Below, piece by piece: positions 17,854 to 27,797 of a stretch of 64,000 bases of DNA (position 1 is its first letter; every line of letters starts with the position of its first letter). Under the pieces are notes generated by a model that had not been told where the DNA came from, did no database searches, and worked only from the letters and a program-made list of their open reading frames with translations. Made by a program: the position numbers and the translations under genes. Source of the stretch: Paracoccaceae bacterium (GTDB taxonomy: Bacteria; Pseudomonadota; Alphaproteobacteria; Rhodobacterales; Rhodobacteraceae); NCBI GenBank assembly GCA_014654775.1, contig JACVZW010000085.1, forward strand, positions 102,593 through 166,592, read 5' to 3'.

Positions 17854-18501
17854 ATGCACCGCCTGTTCACCCTTTCTGCGGTGATCGTCACCGTCCTGCT
17901 GTCGGCGGTTCTGGGGGCCGCGAGCCATGCCGCCACGGGGAAGGCGGTGGTGGCCGGGGGCTGCTTTTGGTGCGTAGAGGCGGATTTTGAGGGTGTGCCG
18001 GGGGTCGTGTCGGTCGTGTCGGGCTATACCGGCGGGACGGTGGAAGACCCGACCTACAAGCAGGTGGTGGCGGGTGGGACCGGGCATTACGAGGCGGTGG
18101 AGATCACCTTCGACACGGCGAAGATCAGCTATGACGAAGTGCTGCGGCTGTTCCTGCGGTCTGTCGATCCGCTGGATGCAGGCGGGCAGTTCTGTGATCG
18201 GGGGGACAGCTATCGGACAGCGATTTTCGTCTCTAACACGGCTGAAAAGGCCAGTGCAGAGGCGGCGGTGGCAGAGGCTGAGCGCAGCTTGGGCGTGGCG
18301 GTGGTGACGCCGGTTCTGGATGCCGGGCCGTTCTACGAGGCCGAGGCGTATCATCAGGATTACTACAAGAGCCGGGACATCGTGCTGACCCGTGCGGGGC
18401 CGAAGCAGAAGCGCAACGCCTATGCCTTTTACCGTGAGTCCTGCGGGCGGGATGCGCGGGTGCGGGCGGTTTGGGGCGATCAGGCGGCCTTCGCGAAATA
18501 G
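17854..18501 (+). CDS. msrA: Exported peptide-methionine (S)-S-oxide reductase
   Basis: 215 aa. MsrA reduces the S-form of methionine sulfoxide. The catalytic GCFWC is at 36-40 and is followed by GYTGG and [15 protein letters not shown]; resolving Cys residues occur in QFCDRG and near the C-terminus (ESCGRD). Unlike cytoplasmic MsrA it begins with a hydrophobic signal sequence (residues 4-26, ending ASHAA), so it probably works in the periplasm. AAGGAG lies upstream; an in-frame TTG six bases earlier is a possible alternative start. Confidence 0.93.
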   Translation: MHRLFTLSAVIVTVLLSAVLGAASHAATGKAVVAGGCFWCVEADFEGVPGVVSVVSGYTGGTVEDPTYKQVVAGGTGHYEAVEITFDTAKISYDEVLRLFLRSVDPLDAGGQFCDRGDSYRTAIFVSNTAEKASAEAAVAEAERSLGVAVVTPVLDAGPFYEAEAYHQDYYKSRDIVLTRAGPKQKRNAYAFYRESCGRDARVRAVWGDQAAFAK

Positions 18502-18562
18502 CGGGCGGGGCCTTTCGTGTAGCGGTGCGCTTTTGTAGGGTTTCCCCGGAACAGGGGGACCG

Positions 18563-21208
18563 ATGACCGACGACAGCGTGACGCCGATGATGGCGCAATA
18601 TCTGGAGATCAAGGCGCAGAACCCCGGCGCCTTGCTGTTCTACCGGATGGGCGACTTCTACGAGATGTTCTTCGAGGATGCCGTCGCGGCGGCAGAGGCG
18701 CTGGATATCGCGCTGACGAAGCGGGGGTTTCATCTGGGCGAGCCGATTGCGATGTGCGGGGTGCCTGTGCATGCGGCGGAAGGCTATCTGCTGACCCTGA
18801 TCCGCAAGGGGTTTCGCGTGGCGATTGCGGAACAGCTGGAAGACCCGGCCGAGGCGAAGAAGCGCGGGTCGAAATCTGTGGTGCGGCGGGATGTGGTGCG
18901 GCTGGTGACGCCCGGCACGCTGACCGAGGATGCGCTGCTGGAGGCGCGGCGGCACAATTTCCTGTGCGCCTTTGCCGAGGTGCGGGATGAGGCGGCGCTG
19001 GCTTGGGCCGATATCTCGACCGGGGAGTTGCGGGTGATGCCCTGCGCGCCTGCGCGGCTGGGGCCGGAACTGGCGCGGCTGGCCCCGCGCGAGGTGCTGA
19101 TTTCCGAGGCGAGAGAGGCGGATTGGGCCGGAATAGTGACTGAATCGGGCGCATCGCTGACGCGGTTGGCGCGTGGGTCCTTCGATTCCGTTTCCGCCGA
19201 AAAGCGGCTGTGCGCGCTGTTCGATGTGGGGACGCTGGAAGGGTTCGGGCGGTTTGACCGGGCGGAACTGTCGGCGATGGGGGCGCTGGTCGATTATCTG
19301 GACCTGACGCAGCGGGGGAAGTTGCCGCTGCTGCGCCCGCCGGTGAAAGAGGCGGCAGGGGGCGCGATGCAGATCGACGCCGCGACACGGCGCAATCTGG
19401 AACTGACGCAGGCCTTGAGCGGCGGGCGGGAGGGATCGCTGCTGGCGGCGGTGGACCGGACGGTGACGGCACCGGGGGCGCGGCTGCTGGAACGGCGTGT
19501 TTCTTCGCCGTCGCGGGACCTTTCGGTGATCCATGCGCGGCTGGAATCGGTGCGTTTTCTGCTGGAACAGAGCCTTTTGCGGGCGGAGTTGCGCGATGCG
19601 CTGCGGCGGGTGCCGGACATGGACCGCGCGCTGTCGCGGTTGGCGCTGGATCGGGGCGGGCCGCGCGATCTGGCGGCGATCCGGGCGGGGCTGACGCAGG
19701 CAGTGGCGGTGGCGGCGCGGCTGGAAGGGGCGCCCGTGCTGCTGGCGGAGGCGGCGGCGGCGCTGGTGGGGCATGAGGCGCTGGTGGACCTGCTGGATCA
19801 GGCGCTGGTGGCGGAGCCGCCGCTTTTGGCGCGGGATGGGGGGTTCATCGCGCCGGGATATGATGAGGCGTTGGATCAGGCGCGGCGGTTGCGGGATGAG
19901 GGGCGCGGGGTGATCGCCGCGATGCAGGCGGATTTCATCGCGGCGACGGGCATCCAGAGCCTGAAGATAAAGCACAACAACGTGCTGGGGTATTTCATCG
20001 AGACGACATCCACCCATGCGGAGCGGATGCTTTCGCCGCCTTTGTCGGAGACCTTCATCCATCGGCAGACGACGGCGGGACAGGTGCGGTTCACGACGGT
20101 CGAGCTTTCCGAGATGGAGACGCGCATCCTGAATGCCGGGAACCATGCGCTGGAGATCGAGAAGCGGCATTTCGAGGCGCTGCGGGCGGCGGTGATGGCG
20201 GCAAGCGGGCCGGTGGGGGCGGCGGCGCGGGCGCTGGCGGAAGTGGATCTGGCTGCGGCATGGGCGGATCTGGCGGCGGAGGAGGGATGGGCGGAGCCTG
20301 TGGTGGATGAAAGCCGCGCCTTCGTGGTGGAGGGCGGGCGGCATCCGGTGGTGGAACGCGCGCTGCGGCGGCAGGGGGCGGGGCCTTTCGTGGCCAATGA
20401 TTGCGCGCTGACGGAAGGCGAGACGCCTGCGATCTGGCTGTTGACCGGGCCGAATATGGCGGGGAAATCGACCTTCCTGCGCCAGAATGCGCTGATCGCG
20501 TTGTTGGCGCAGGCGGGGAGCTTTGTGCCTGCCAGCCGCGCGCATGTGGGGGTGGTGAGCCAGTTGTTCAGCCGGGTGGGCGCGGCGGATGACCTGGCGC
20601 GGGGGCGATCCACCTTCATGGTGGAGATGGTGGAGACGGCGGCGATCCTGAATCAGGCGGATGATCGGGCTTTGGTCATTCTGGATGAAATCGGGCGGGG
20701 GACGGCGACCTATGACGGGCTGTCCATCGCCTGGGCCACGATGGAGCATCTGCACGGGGTGAACCGCTGCCGGGCGCTGTTTGCCACGCATTACCATGAG
20801 ATGACGGCCTTGGCGGGCAAGCTGCCTGGGGTCGAGAACGCGACTGTGCGGGTCAAGGAATGGGAAGGCGAGGTCATCTTCCTGCACGAGGTGCGGAAGG
20901 GCGCGGCGGATCGGTCTTATGGCGTGCAGGTGGCGCGGCTGGCGGGGTTGCCTGCGGCGGTGGTGGACCGGGCGAAGGTGGTGCTGGAGGCGCTGGAGTC
21001 CGGCGAGCGGCAGGGGGGCGCGCGGCCCAAGGCGTTGATCGACGATTTGCCGCTGTTCAGCGTGGCACCGAGCGCACCGCCCCCGCCCCGCGTGGTGGCG
21101 AAGGAGTCGGCGGTGGAGGCGCGGTTGAAAGAGGCGCTGCCTGACGAGATGACACCGATGGAGGCGCTGCGGTTGGTCTATGAACTGCGCGAGATGCTGA
21201 AGCCCTAA
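18563..21208 (+). CDS. mutS: DNA mismatch repair protein MutS
   Basis: 881 aa, full-length MutS. The mismatch-contact motif FYEMF is near residue 35 ([11 protein letters not shown]), connector and core domains follow, and the ATPase has Walker [10 protein letters not shown] (about 628-636), [15 protein letters not shown] and FATHYHEM. It recognises mispairs as a dimer and recruits MutL. A C-terminal [16 protein letters not shown] segment fits the region linked to beta-clamp binding and tetramerisation. GGGGGACC precedes the ATG. Its end overlaps the convergent cysQ by 4 bp. Confidence 0.97.
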   Translation: MTDDSVTPMMAQYLEIKAQNPGALLFYRMGDFYEMFFEDAVAAAEALDIALTKRGFHLGEPIAMCGVPVHAAEGYLLTLIRKGFRVAIAEQLEDPAEAKKRGSKSVVRRDVVRLVTPGTLTEDALLEARRHNFLCAFAEVRDEAALAWADISTGELRVMPCAPARLGPELARLAPREVLISEAREADWAGIVTESGASLTRLARGSFDSVSAEKRLCALFDVGTLEGFGRFDRAELSAMGALVDYLDLTQRGKLPLLRPPVKEAAGGAMQIDAATRRNLELTQALSGGREGSLLAAVDRTVTAPGARLLERRVSSPSRDLSVIHARLESVRFLLEQSLLRAELRDALRRVPDMDRALSRLALDRGGPRDLAAIRAGLTQAVAVAARLEGAPVLLAEAAAALVGHEALVDLLDQALVAEPPLLARDGGFIAPGYDEALDQARRLRDEGRGVIAAMQADFIAATGIQSLKIKHNNVLGYFIETTSTHAERMLSPPLSETFIHRQTTAGQVRFTTVELSEMETRILNAGNHALEIEKRHFEALRAAVMAASGPVGAAARALAEVDLAAAWADLAAEEGWAEPVVDESRAFVVEGGRHPVVERALRRQGAGPFVANDCALTEGETPAIWLLTGPNMAGKSTFLRQNALIALLAQAGSFVPASRAHVGVVSQLFSRVGAADDLARGRSTFMVEMVETAAILNQADDRALVILDEIGRGTATYDGLSIAWATMEHLHGVNRCRALFATHYHEMTALAGKLPGVENATVRVKEWEGEVIFLHEVRKGAADRSYGVQVARLAGLPAAVVDRAKVVLEALESGERQGGARPKALIDDLPLFSVAPSAPPPPRVVAKESAVEARLKEALPDEMTPMEALRLVYELREMLKP

Positions 21209-21984
21209 GGCGCAAGCCGCGCGCGCAGTGCGGCGTGGAGGCCGGGGGCGGCGGCGATCAGGCCATCGGACCGCGGCGTGGGGCGGTTGAAGTGCAACGC
21301 TTCCCCGTGCCTGTCCGTCACCGTGGCCCCAGCACGGGCCGCGATCAGGCTGCCTGCGGCGATGTCCCATTCCCAGCCTTGGCGGAAGGAGAGCATCCCG
21401 TCGAACCGCCCTTGCGCCACGAGGGCAAGGCGATAGGCGACGGAGGTGCGGAAGCTGCGTTTCAGATCGGGCACGCCGCCGGGCCAGAATTCGGGTTTCA
21501 GGTTCACGGCGGGGGTGAGGATCGTGGCCCCATCGATGCCGGGTTGCGTGCTGGCCTGGATCGGTGCGCCGTTCAGCGTAGCGGGACCGTCGAGCGTGGC
21601 GGCGAAGAGGCGGTCGAGCGCGGGGAGGTAGACGACCCCCGCCGTCACGATGCCGTCGCGGGCGATAGCGAGGGCGTGGCTGAAGCTGTCCTCGCCTTCG
21701 ATGAAGGCGCGGGTGCCGTCGATCGGATCGAGGATGAAGACATCGCGCAGGGCAAGGCGAGCGGGATCGTCGGGGCTTTCCTCGGACAGCCAGCCGTAAT
21801 CGGGGCGGGCGGACCGGAGCATATCGGCCAGCGCCTCGTTCACGGCATGGTCGGCCTCTGTCACCGGGCTTTCATCGCCCTTCTGCCAGACCTTCGGGTT
21901 CCGCTTCCAATAGCGGAGCGCGATGGGGCCTGCGATGCGGGCGGCCTGCACCAGAAGGGCGAGGTCGTCCTCAGGCCCCGGCAA
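21205..21984 (-). CDS. cysQ: 3'(2'),5'-bisphosphate nucleotidase / inositol monophosphatase family
   Basis: 259 aa. CysQ hydrolyses PAP to AMP, relieving sulfate assimilation and sulfotransferases. Metal-binding motifs are visible: [26 protein letters not shown] and EWDIAAGSL. The first codon appears to be TTG at 21984 (14 bp inside pmbA); no ATG occurs in the first 50 codons. The family also includes inositol- and histidinol-phosphatases, but the [11 protein letters not shown] motif and size favour CysQ. Downstream member of a pmbA-cysQ unit. Confidence 0.86.
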   Translation of the reverse strand: MPGPEDDLALLVQAARIAGPIALRYWKRNPKVWQKGDESPVTEADHAVNEALADMLRSARPDYGWLSEESPDDPARLALRDVFILDPIDGTRAFIEGEDSFSHALAIARDGIVTAGVVYLPALDRLFAATLDGPATLNGAPIQASTQPGIDGATILTPAVNLKPEFWPGGVPDLKRSFRTSVAYRLALVAQGRFDGMLSFRQGWEWDIAAGSLIAARAGATVTDRHGEALHFNRPTPRSDGLIAAAPGLHAALRARLAP

Positions 21985-23314
21985 GGGTGAGACCGTCGAT
22001 CAGGCAGGAAGGCACGCGGGTGGACAGATGCGCGCGGGCGTCATTGGCGGGGATCAGGCGGAGGAGCATGTCGCGCAGGTTGCCCGCGATGGTGCATTCG
22101 TTGACGGGGTGCGAGATCACGCCGTTCTGCACCCAGAACCCCGCCGCGCCCCGGGAATAATCGCCCGTGGTGGGGTTGATGGTGGAGCCGATCATGGAGG
22201 TGACGAGAAGGCCCGTGCCCATGTCGCGGATCAGGTCGTCGCGGGTGCGGGTGCCTTGGGTCAGGTCGATGTTGGAGGTGGAGGGGGACGGAGGCGAAGA
22301 GGTGCCGCGCGCGGCATTGGCCGTGCTGGGCATGCCGAGCTTGCGCCCTGTGGCCAGATCGAGCGTCCATCCGGTGAGGATGCCATCCTGCACGATGGCG
22401 CGGCGGCGGGTGGGCAGGCCTTCGCCATCGAAGGGGCGCGAGGCGCCGATGCGGGGGCGGTGCGGGTCTTCGATCACCGAGAGGCCAGCGGGTAGGACTT
22501 GCTGGCCAAGCGCGTCGCGCAGCCAGCTTGCGCCCCGGGCGATGGCGGCACCGTTCACGGCGGAGAGGAGGTGGCCGATGAGGGAGGAGGCGATGCGTTC
22601 GTCGAAGAGGACGGGGTAGGTGCCGGTGACGGGTTTCACCGCGCCTGCGCGGGACAAGGCGCGTTCGGCGGCAAGGGCGCCGATGCCTGCGGCATCGGGC
22701 AGGTCGGATTGGTAGGTGCGGGATTCGCCTGCCCAGTCGCGTTCCATCCCCGTGCCTTCGCCAGTGAAGGCTACGGCAGAGAGGGAGCGCGAGGTGCGGG
22801 CATAGCCCCCGGAAAAGCCGTTGGAGGCGGCAAGGTGCATGGCGCGGGCGGAATAGCCCGCCGATGCCTCGACCTGCGTGATGCCTTTGGCGGCGAGGGC
22901 CGCCGCTTCCACCGCGCGGCAGTCGGATTCGAGCGTGGCGGCATCGGGTTCGGCGGCGGGATCGGCAAGGTCGAAGGCGGCAAGGTCCCAGTCGCGGGCG
23001 ATGGCGTCGGGATCGGCAAGGCCTGCATAGGGGTCATTCGGGGCCTCGCGCGCCATGGCGACGGCGCGTTCGGCCAGCGCCGCGATGGTGCGGTCGGAGA
23101 TATCGGAGGAGGAGACGCAGGCCTGTTTGCCGCCAAAGAGAACGCGGAGGCCGATTTCGGTGCCTTCGGCCCGTTCGGCCTGTTCCAGCGCGCCCCGGCG
23201 GACATCGATGGTGGTGGATGTGCCGTGGATGGCCAGCGCATCCGCCGCCTCGGCCCCAGCCTTGCGGGCGGCGTCGAGCAGGCGGGCGGTCAGGTCGGGA
23301 AGCGATGCGGTCAT
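21971..23314 (-). CDS. pmbA: PmbA/TldA-family metallopeptidase
   Basis: 447 aa. TldD and PmbA form a heteromeric metalloprotease that trims peptides such as microcin precursors. Family landmarks are RRGALEQAER, YDSRGF-equivalent SNGFSGGYART, PVLFDERIASSLI, and the C-terminal SRGAAGFWVQNG and ISHPVNECTIAGN. PmbA lacks the HExxH found in TldD, and none is seen here. AAGGA precedes the ATG at 23314. TldD is not in the window. Confidence 0.9.
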   Translation of the reverse strand: MTASLPDLTARLLDAARKAGAEAADALAIHGTSTTIDVRRGALEQAERAEGTEIGLRVLFGGKQACVSSSDISDRTIAALAERAVAMAREAPNDPYAGLADPDAIARDWDLAAFDLADPAAEPDAATLESDCRAVEAAALAAKGITQVEASAGYSARAMHLAASNGFSGGYARTSRSLSAVAFTGEGTGMERDWAGESRTYQSDLPDAAGIGALAAERALSRAGAVKPVTGTYPVLFDERIASSLIGHLLSAVNGAAIARGASWLRDALGQQVLPAGLSVIEDPHRPRIGASRPFDGEGLPTRRRAIVQDGILTGWTLDLATGRKLGMPSTANAARGTSSPPSPSTSNIDLTQGTRTRDDLIRDMGTGLLVTSMIGSTINPTTGDYSRGAAGFWVQNGVISHPVNECTIAGNLRDMLLRLIPANDARAHLSTRVPSCLIDGLTLAGA

Positions 23315-23414
23315 GGCCAGTCCTTGCGCGGGTCTGCCTTGCAGGTAGTCCGGCACGGGCGGCTGTGCAAGCGGAGAGGGGGCGGCCCCGTCCGGGTTGT
23401 TTCGGGGTGCGGGA

Positions 23415-23987
23415 TCAGAGGCGCATGACGATCGGTGCGGCGCCCCCGTCCGCGTCACCTTGCGGGAGGAACGCGGTCTCGGATACCTCGTCCCGGTACC
23501 GGGACGCGCGCAGGAGGTCGGCCTGTTCCAGCAGACCGCCCGTGCCATCGGTCAGCCAGAAAGCAGCGGTGTTGGCAAAGATGTCGAAGCGGCTTTCCAG
23601 CATGGTGGCGTCGAGTTCGGACAGGTTCCAGCTTTCGCAAAGGATCACTTCGGACTGATCGCCGTTCAGGGCGAGGCGGCCTGCACCTACAGCACTCCCC
23701 AGATAGTTCGCCTCCAGCAGCGCCTGCATCATCGCGGCATCGGGATGGCCGAGATGTTCCAGCTGACAGCTTGCCTCGAGCGTGGTGTCGTCGAGGCGGC
23801 TGAGGAAGATCGTCAGGTCAGATGTGACGTCGATGCCGACCTGATCGTCGGTGAAGGCGAGGGCGGGCAGGCCAAGCTTGCGGGCAAGCGTGTCGAGGGC
23901 GTGGTAGGCGCTGATCATGGCGGGGTCCCGCTGCAAAGAGGTTTCGGAAAGGGGCAGGCTGGCACGTGCCCGCCCCGGGGAGGCCAT
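23415..23987 (-). CDS. CesT-like (type III secretion class I) chaperone
   Basis: 190 aa from the ATG overlapping the upstream stop (ATGA); 167 aa from an internal ATG at 23918 (MISAYHALDTLARKLGLP), which better matches the usual CesT/Tir chaperone N-terminus. The pattern fits the CesT fold: helix with LARKLGLPALAF, strands with IFLSRLDD and LEASCQLEHLG, LLEANYLGSAVGAGRLALN, and VILCESWNLSELDA. Class I chaperones are small, acidic and coded next to their effector; here the gene is coupled to a 648-aa candidate substrate. No secretion apparatus is present in the window, so the assignment rests on fold pattern and context. A YbjN-like fold is an alternative. Confidence 0.62.
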   Translation of the reverse strand: MASPGRARASLPLSETSLQRDPAMISAYHALDTLARKLGLPALAFTDDQVGIDVTSDLTIFLSRLDDTTLEASCQLEHLGHPDAAMMQALLEANYLGSAVGAGRLALNGDQSEVILCESWNLSELDATMLESRFDIFANTAAFWLTDGTGGLLEQADLLRASRYRDEVSETAFLPQGDADGGAAPIVMRL

Positions 23988-25933
23988 CAGTTCGGCGGAT
24001 TGCTGTTGGGCGGGGTGTTGAGTGGGTCAAAGACCGGCTCTTTCTTCGGCCTTTGGAGTTCGTCGATACTGTTGTTGATCTTGTCAGAGACGACCTCGTC
24101 CTTCGAACGGATCGATTTCGGATCGACAAGCATTTGCGCGTTCAGCGTTTCGAGATCGACTTCTGGGTCTTCGGAGTCGTCCTCGTCTTCGAACATGTCG
24201 ATCTCTTCGATCACGACCTCTTTCGGGAGGGTGTTCTGGGCGATCTTGCCCTGTTCCGGGTTGTTCTGCGGATTGTTCTTCGGCTGTGCATCATCCGAAC
24301 CGATCTTGCGGGCTTTATCGGATTCCTCGTTGATCAGTTTCTGCGCGTTCAGCGTTTCGGGGTCGACCTCGCCATTTTCGACCTCGATGTCGTCATCGTC
24401 ATCATCAGGCAGGGAGAGCGACTCCTCCATCTCCTTCACCTCGGCCATGACGTAGCGGGATAAGGCCTTGTCGAGATCCTTGCTGAATTGCCCGGGCGAC
24501 GGAGCATCGAGCAAGGTGAGGAAATCCTGAAGCTTTTCGCGGACGCTGGCCTTCACTTCGTTGTAGGCCTGTTTCATGTCCTGATCGAAAGTCGCCGGTG
24601 CATCCTGATCGTTGGCGATCATTTGCACGAATTGGCTGAGCACCATCAGCGACCGCTGTGCGCCCGCCCCTTCCATTTTGCCTTGCGCCACTTCAGGGAC
24701 CACGTAGCGCAGCAGGATGCTGCTTTCGCCGAAAAGCTTGTGCGCACGCATGCCGACGTCCTTGCCGATGGCGCCGGATTCGACTTGCGATTTGATCGTG
24801 TCCATCACATCGGCGACGAAGCTGCGGAAATCGGACGCCATGTCCTGCCTGCTGATCGCCGAGATCATCTGCATGGCCAGCGTGCCCAAGGACCGAACCG
24901 TGTCTGGTGTGGTCAGGTTGCCGAACTTGACCCGATCCCCTTGCAGGTCCTTCAACATGCCTTCGACTCTGTTCTCGACCGCCCGGAAGGACAGGTTTTG
25001 CGGCAGGGTCTTAACGAAGTCTCGGCTTGACTCGATGATCTTGTACCCGCCCTGCGCGGCGCCGGTCAGGAACAATTCATTGGATGTCGTGCTGCGCAGG
25101 TAGTCGGTGTCACCTGTGGGCTTGAGGTTGCCCAGTTCGCTGATCAGTTCTTCGAACCCGTTCACCTTGATCCGCATCATGACATCCGAGTTCGGATCGC
25201 CGAGTTCGGAAAGGGTATCGGCGATGATCTGCATGATCTCGGCCTTGTCGGTGCGCGAGTCAGAGGTGAATCGCCGGGCGGCCTGTTCGAACTGATCCGG
25301 CGTGATCAGCTTTGCCTTGGTGAGGTCCATCTCTCTGACCACCAGCTCCGCAAAGACCTCCTTGAAGGCGGTGCCGCGGTCTTCGGGCGCGAAGCCCAGC
25401 GCATCAAATTCCCGGATGATCCGGCTGGCCAGATTCGAGAAATGTGCGTCGACCGCTTCCTTGTTTCCCGAAAGCTGCTCTTTGGGGAGAAGGTCTGTCA
25501 GTGTGGACGTCTGGCTGTCCAGGCCCTTGGTCTTGCCTGCCTCCTTCATCTGAAGGTTTTCGACCTTGTTGAAGAAGCCTGTCGGTTCTGTCGGCAGGTT
25601 GTACTTGCGGGCGACGTGGCTGTCCTTCCAGTTGGCAAGCGTACCGGTCTTTTCTTCGGGCGAGGCGTTGAGGCGGGTGGCCAGTTTTTCCACCCGGTCT
25701 TCAATCTTGGTCTTGATCACCTCTTCCTTCAGACCCGACCGGATGCTGGCATAGGTCTTGTCTGTGCCGATCGACCCGCTGATGGCCTTCAGGGTGATCA
25801 GCAGGGCATTGCCGAACCCAAGGCGCGGGGCCTTTTCCGGATGCGATGTCAGCTTGGGGCCGTCACCCTGTTTTTCCGGAAGCTTGGCGAGATCGATATT
25901 GGGAATGTGGACCTTGTCGACGTTCTTGACCAT
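23987..25933 (-). CDS. Candidate type III secreted effector/substrate, function unknown
   Basis: 648 aa, no recognisable enzymatic motif. No signal peptide and no clear membrane helix. The body (residues about 80-510) is alpha-helical and rich in Lys, Glu, Asp and Gln, unlike the Ala/Arg-rich neighbours, and the DNA is visibly lower in GC. The tail is highly acidic (a run of six Asp, DDDDDD) and Asn/Pro-rich at the end (NTPPNSNPPN). Two copies of an ETLNAQ-L motif occur (about 522 and 595). It is coupled by ATGA to the CesT-like chaperone gene. ATG at 25933 has AAGAGGG upstream. Effector status is inferred from the chaperone; the host target is unknown. Confidence 0.6.
   Translation of the reverse strand: MVKNVDKVHIPNIDLAKLPEKQGDGPKLTSHPEKAPRLGFGNALLITLKAISGSIGTDKTYASIRSGLKEEVIKTKIEDRVEKLATRLNASPEEKTGTLANWKDSHVARKYNLPTEPTGFFNKVENLQMKEAGKTKGLDSQTSTLTDLLPKEQLSGNKEAVDAHFSNLASRIIREFDALGFAPEDRGTAFKEVFAELVVREMDLTKAKLITPDQFEQAARRFTSDSRTDKAEIMQIIADTLSELGDPNSDVMMRIKVNGFEELISELGNLKPTGDTDYLRSTTSNELFLTGAAQGGYKIIESSRDFVKTLPQNLSFRAVENRVEGMLKDLQGDRVKFGNLTTPDTVRSLGTLAMQMISAISRQDMASDFRSFVADVMDTIKSQVESGAIGKDVGMRAHKLFGESSILLRYVVPEVAQGKMEGAGAQRSLMVLSQFVQMIANDQDAPATFDQDMKQAYNEVKASVREKLQDFLTLLDAPSPGQFSKDLDKALSRYVMAEVKEMEESLSLPDDDDDDIEVENGEVDPETLNAQKLINEESDKARKIGSDDAQPKNNPQNNPEQGKIAQNTLPKEVVIEEIDMFEDEDDSEDPEVDLETLNAQMLVDPKSIRSKDEVVSDKINNSIDELQRPKKEPVFDPLNTPPNSNPPN
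24120..24385 (-). repeat. Internal repeat in the effector-like gene (ETLNAQ motif, two copies)
   Basis: Two near-identical segments about 200 bp apart encode EVDPETLNAQKLI (about 24340-24380) and EVDLETLNAQMLV (about 24128-24165). The DNA is also close to identical (shared GCGCGTTCAGCGTTTCG), so this is a recent duplication or a conserved short linear motif. Both lie in the acidic tail, outside the helical body. Confidence 0.7.
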
Positions 25934-26056
25934 CGTGACCCTCTTGCCGGTTTGAGTGATGTTTCGGCAAGCATGACGAAAGCAGCGGCGGGATGGTGTG
26001 TCGGACGGCACGCCGCACCGGGCAGCGGGATGTGCGGGAGTGATGAAGGGCACAGG

Positions 26057-26086
26057 CAAAAGGCCCCCGCCTTGGGGCGGGGGCCT
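26057..26086 (-). terminator. Intrinsic terminator of the DUF2125 gene
   Basis: On the minus strand, AGGCCCCCGCC / GGCGGGGGCCT form a perfect 11-bp stem with a CCAA loop, followed by TTTTG. It sits between the DUF2125 gene and the effector-like gene, so the two are separate transcription units. Confidence 0.88.
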
Positions 26087-26107
26087 GTGCTGAGGTCGGG
26101 ACCGGCG

Positions 26108-27664
26108 TTACTGGAGTTGCTGGCCGTTGGCGAAGAAGCCGCCGTCGCGGAATTCGAGGACGGAGGAAAGCTCATCTTCGCCCGTCGCATTGGCGAACAT
26201 GGACAGCATCATGCGGAAGCCCATCGCCTGATCTTCCGGCAGGAGGCCCATCTGAACCAGCTTGTCCATCAGGGTGTTGCCGCCAACGAGTTTCAGGTCG
26301 ATCTGGCCGGTGGGGGCGGGTATGCCGCCGAAGCTGACCAGATCGGTGTTGTCGAAGGTCAGCGCCCCGCTGCCAGTGAGTTCGGCCCCTGCGATCTTGG
26401 CCCGCAATTCGGTGATGTCGAGCGCGTTTAGCTCGCCCGGAGGGGCGTCACCCATTGCCTCCATCGCGACCGGGTCCATCAGGTTGGTGGTCAGCTTGGC
26501 GGTTCCCTTGGTGTCGATCACCAGCGTGGCGGGATCGCGCGGCAGTTGGGCCGTCGGGTCGAAGATCGCCCAGATCTCATCCGAGACGGTGAGATCGACG
26601 ATGCGGGTGAGGAAGGAGAAATCGGCGGGTTCCTGGGTCGGGCCGACGGGCATGAGGAAGCTGAAGGAAGCCTCGCCATAGTTGAGGTTGACCTGCGGGA
26701 AGGGAATGGTGGGGGCGGACATGCTCATGGTCACGCCCTTGGACCCCACGGAATAGGACAGGCGCGAGGCATCCATGGCGAAGCCGAGGGAGGTGCTGGC
26801 GCCCGTGCCGTTGATCTTGGTCAGGCCGGTGGGATCGGTCACCTCCATGTCGTAGGTGGTGGCGCCCGCATTGATGGTGCCTTCGGTGGCAAAGCCTGCC
26901 TGAAGCGCCGCAGCCATATCGGCCATGGCGGCCGCCGAGAGGAGCGTGCCGTTCGTGGTGCCCGTGATATCGGCCACGGTCATGTTGAACTTTACGGTGG
27001 AGGGGCCTGCGGCGGCCTCGCCTTCGGACGGGCTGGGATCGGGATCGCTGCCGCTGATGGCGAGGGTGAGGGTGTCGGCGGCAAAGCTTGAGGTGAGGTC
27101 GGAGACCGCCCCTTCGGCTGCGCCCGCGGCAAAGAGGTACTTGCCGGTGACATTGGTGAGCGTCGCCGTGGCGGTGGTGTCGATCGCCTCGGCCGCGACG
27201 CCTTCGATGCTGCCCAGCGCGATGGTCAGCGTGGGCGCGGTGAAGTCATAGGTGGTTTCCGTCGTATCGCCGCTGGCGAGGATGGACAGGCCGGGCTGGG
27301 TGATGTCGATGGTCACGGTCGTGGGTTCGCCGCCGACCTCATCCGCGGGCGGATCGAAGGTGAGCGCGATCGGATAGGCTTCCGACATGGTCACGGCGAC
27401 GGTGCCATCGCCCTGGTCGGTGAAGCGCATCTCGTCGATGGTGCCCTGACCGGTCATCCCATCTTGCGCGATGCCGAGCTTGACGCCCGACACGACCAGC
27501 GTGTCTCCGTCGCGGGCGACGCTTTCCGTGGTCACGGTCTGGCCATTGCCTTCGGCAAGGGCGAGCCAGTTTTCCCAAACCTGTTCGGGGGTCACGTCGG
27601 CCATGGCCGGCGCGGCAAGGATCATGACCAGAGCGGTGCTGCCTGCCAGCCTGCGGATGCGCAT
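26108..27664 (-). CDS. DUF2125 domain exported protein
   Basis: 518 aa with a Sec signal (MRIRRLAGSTALVMIL to PAMA|DVTPEQVW). The DVTPEQVWENW start of the mature form, the beta-rich Thr/Ala repeats (DGTVAVTMSEAYPIAL, GLSILASGDTT) and the C-terminal ALTFDNTDLVSFGG fit DUF2125, a periplasmic beta-strand-rich family common in Rhodobacteraceae with no established function. The ATG at 27664 was chosen for the signal peptide. Single gene, closed by its own terminator, divergent from an SDR gene. Confidence 0.82.
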   Translation of the reverse strand: MRIRRLAGSTALVMILAAPAMADVTPEQVWENWLALAEGNGQTVTTESVARDGDTLVVSGVKLGIAQDGMTGQGTIDEMRFTDQGDGTVAVTMSEAYPIALTFDPPADEVGGEPTTVTIDITQPGLSILASGDTTETTYDFTAPTLTIALGSIEGVAAEAIDTTATATLTNVTGKYLFAAGAAEGAVSDLTSSFAADTLTLAISGSDPDPSPSEGEAAAGPSTVKFNMTVADITGTTNGTLLSAAAMADMAAALQAGFATEGTINAGATTYDMEVTDPTGLTKINGTGASTSLGFAMDASRLSYSVGSKGVTMSMSAPTIPFPQVNLNYGEASFSFLMPVGPTQEPADFSFLTRIVDLTVSDEIWAIFDPTAQLPRDPATLVIDTKGTAKLTTNLMDPVAMEAMGDAPPGELNALDITELRAKIAGAELTGSGALTFDNTDLVSFGGIPAPTGQIDLKLVGGNTLMDKLVQMGLLPEDQAMGFRMMLSMFANATGEDELSSVLEFRDGGFFANGQQLQ

Positions 27665-27797
27665 AATCAACCTCGTTTCGATGCAAAAAAATTCGACGGC
27701 GCGGAGCATCCTCCCCGGGGGTGGCCGGGTCAAGGGTTTCCATCGCCGCGACGGCATGGCTTAAGTCGGTGGCAGAATTGTGAAGGCGGAGGGGTTC

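Noticed and set aside
18233..21370. A 1045-codon minus-strand open frame opposite mutS
   Set aside because: It lies antisense to an unmistakable mutS and its product is Arg/His/Pro-rich with no family features; such shadows are common in GC-rich DNA.
23915..23990. A separate small gene between the two chaperone start codons
   Set aside because: The 23 extra codons are in frame with the chaperone and are a start-site ambiguity.
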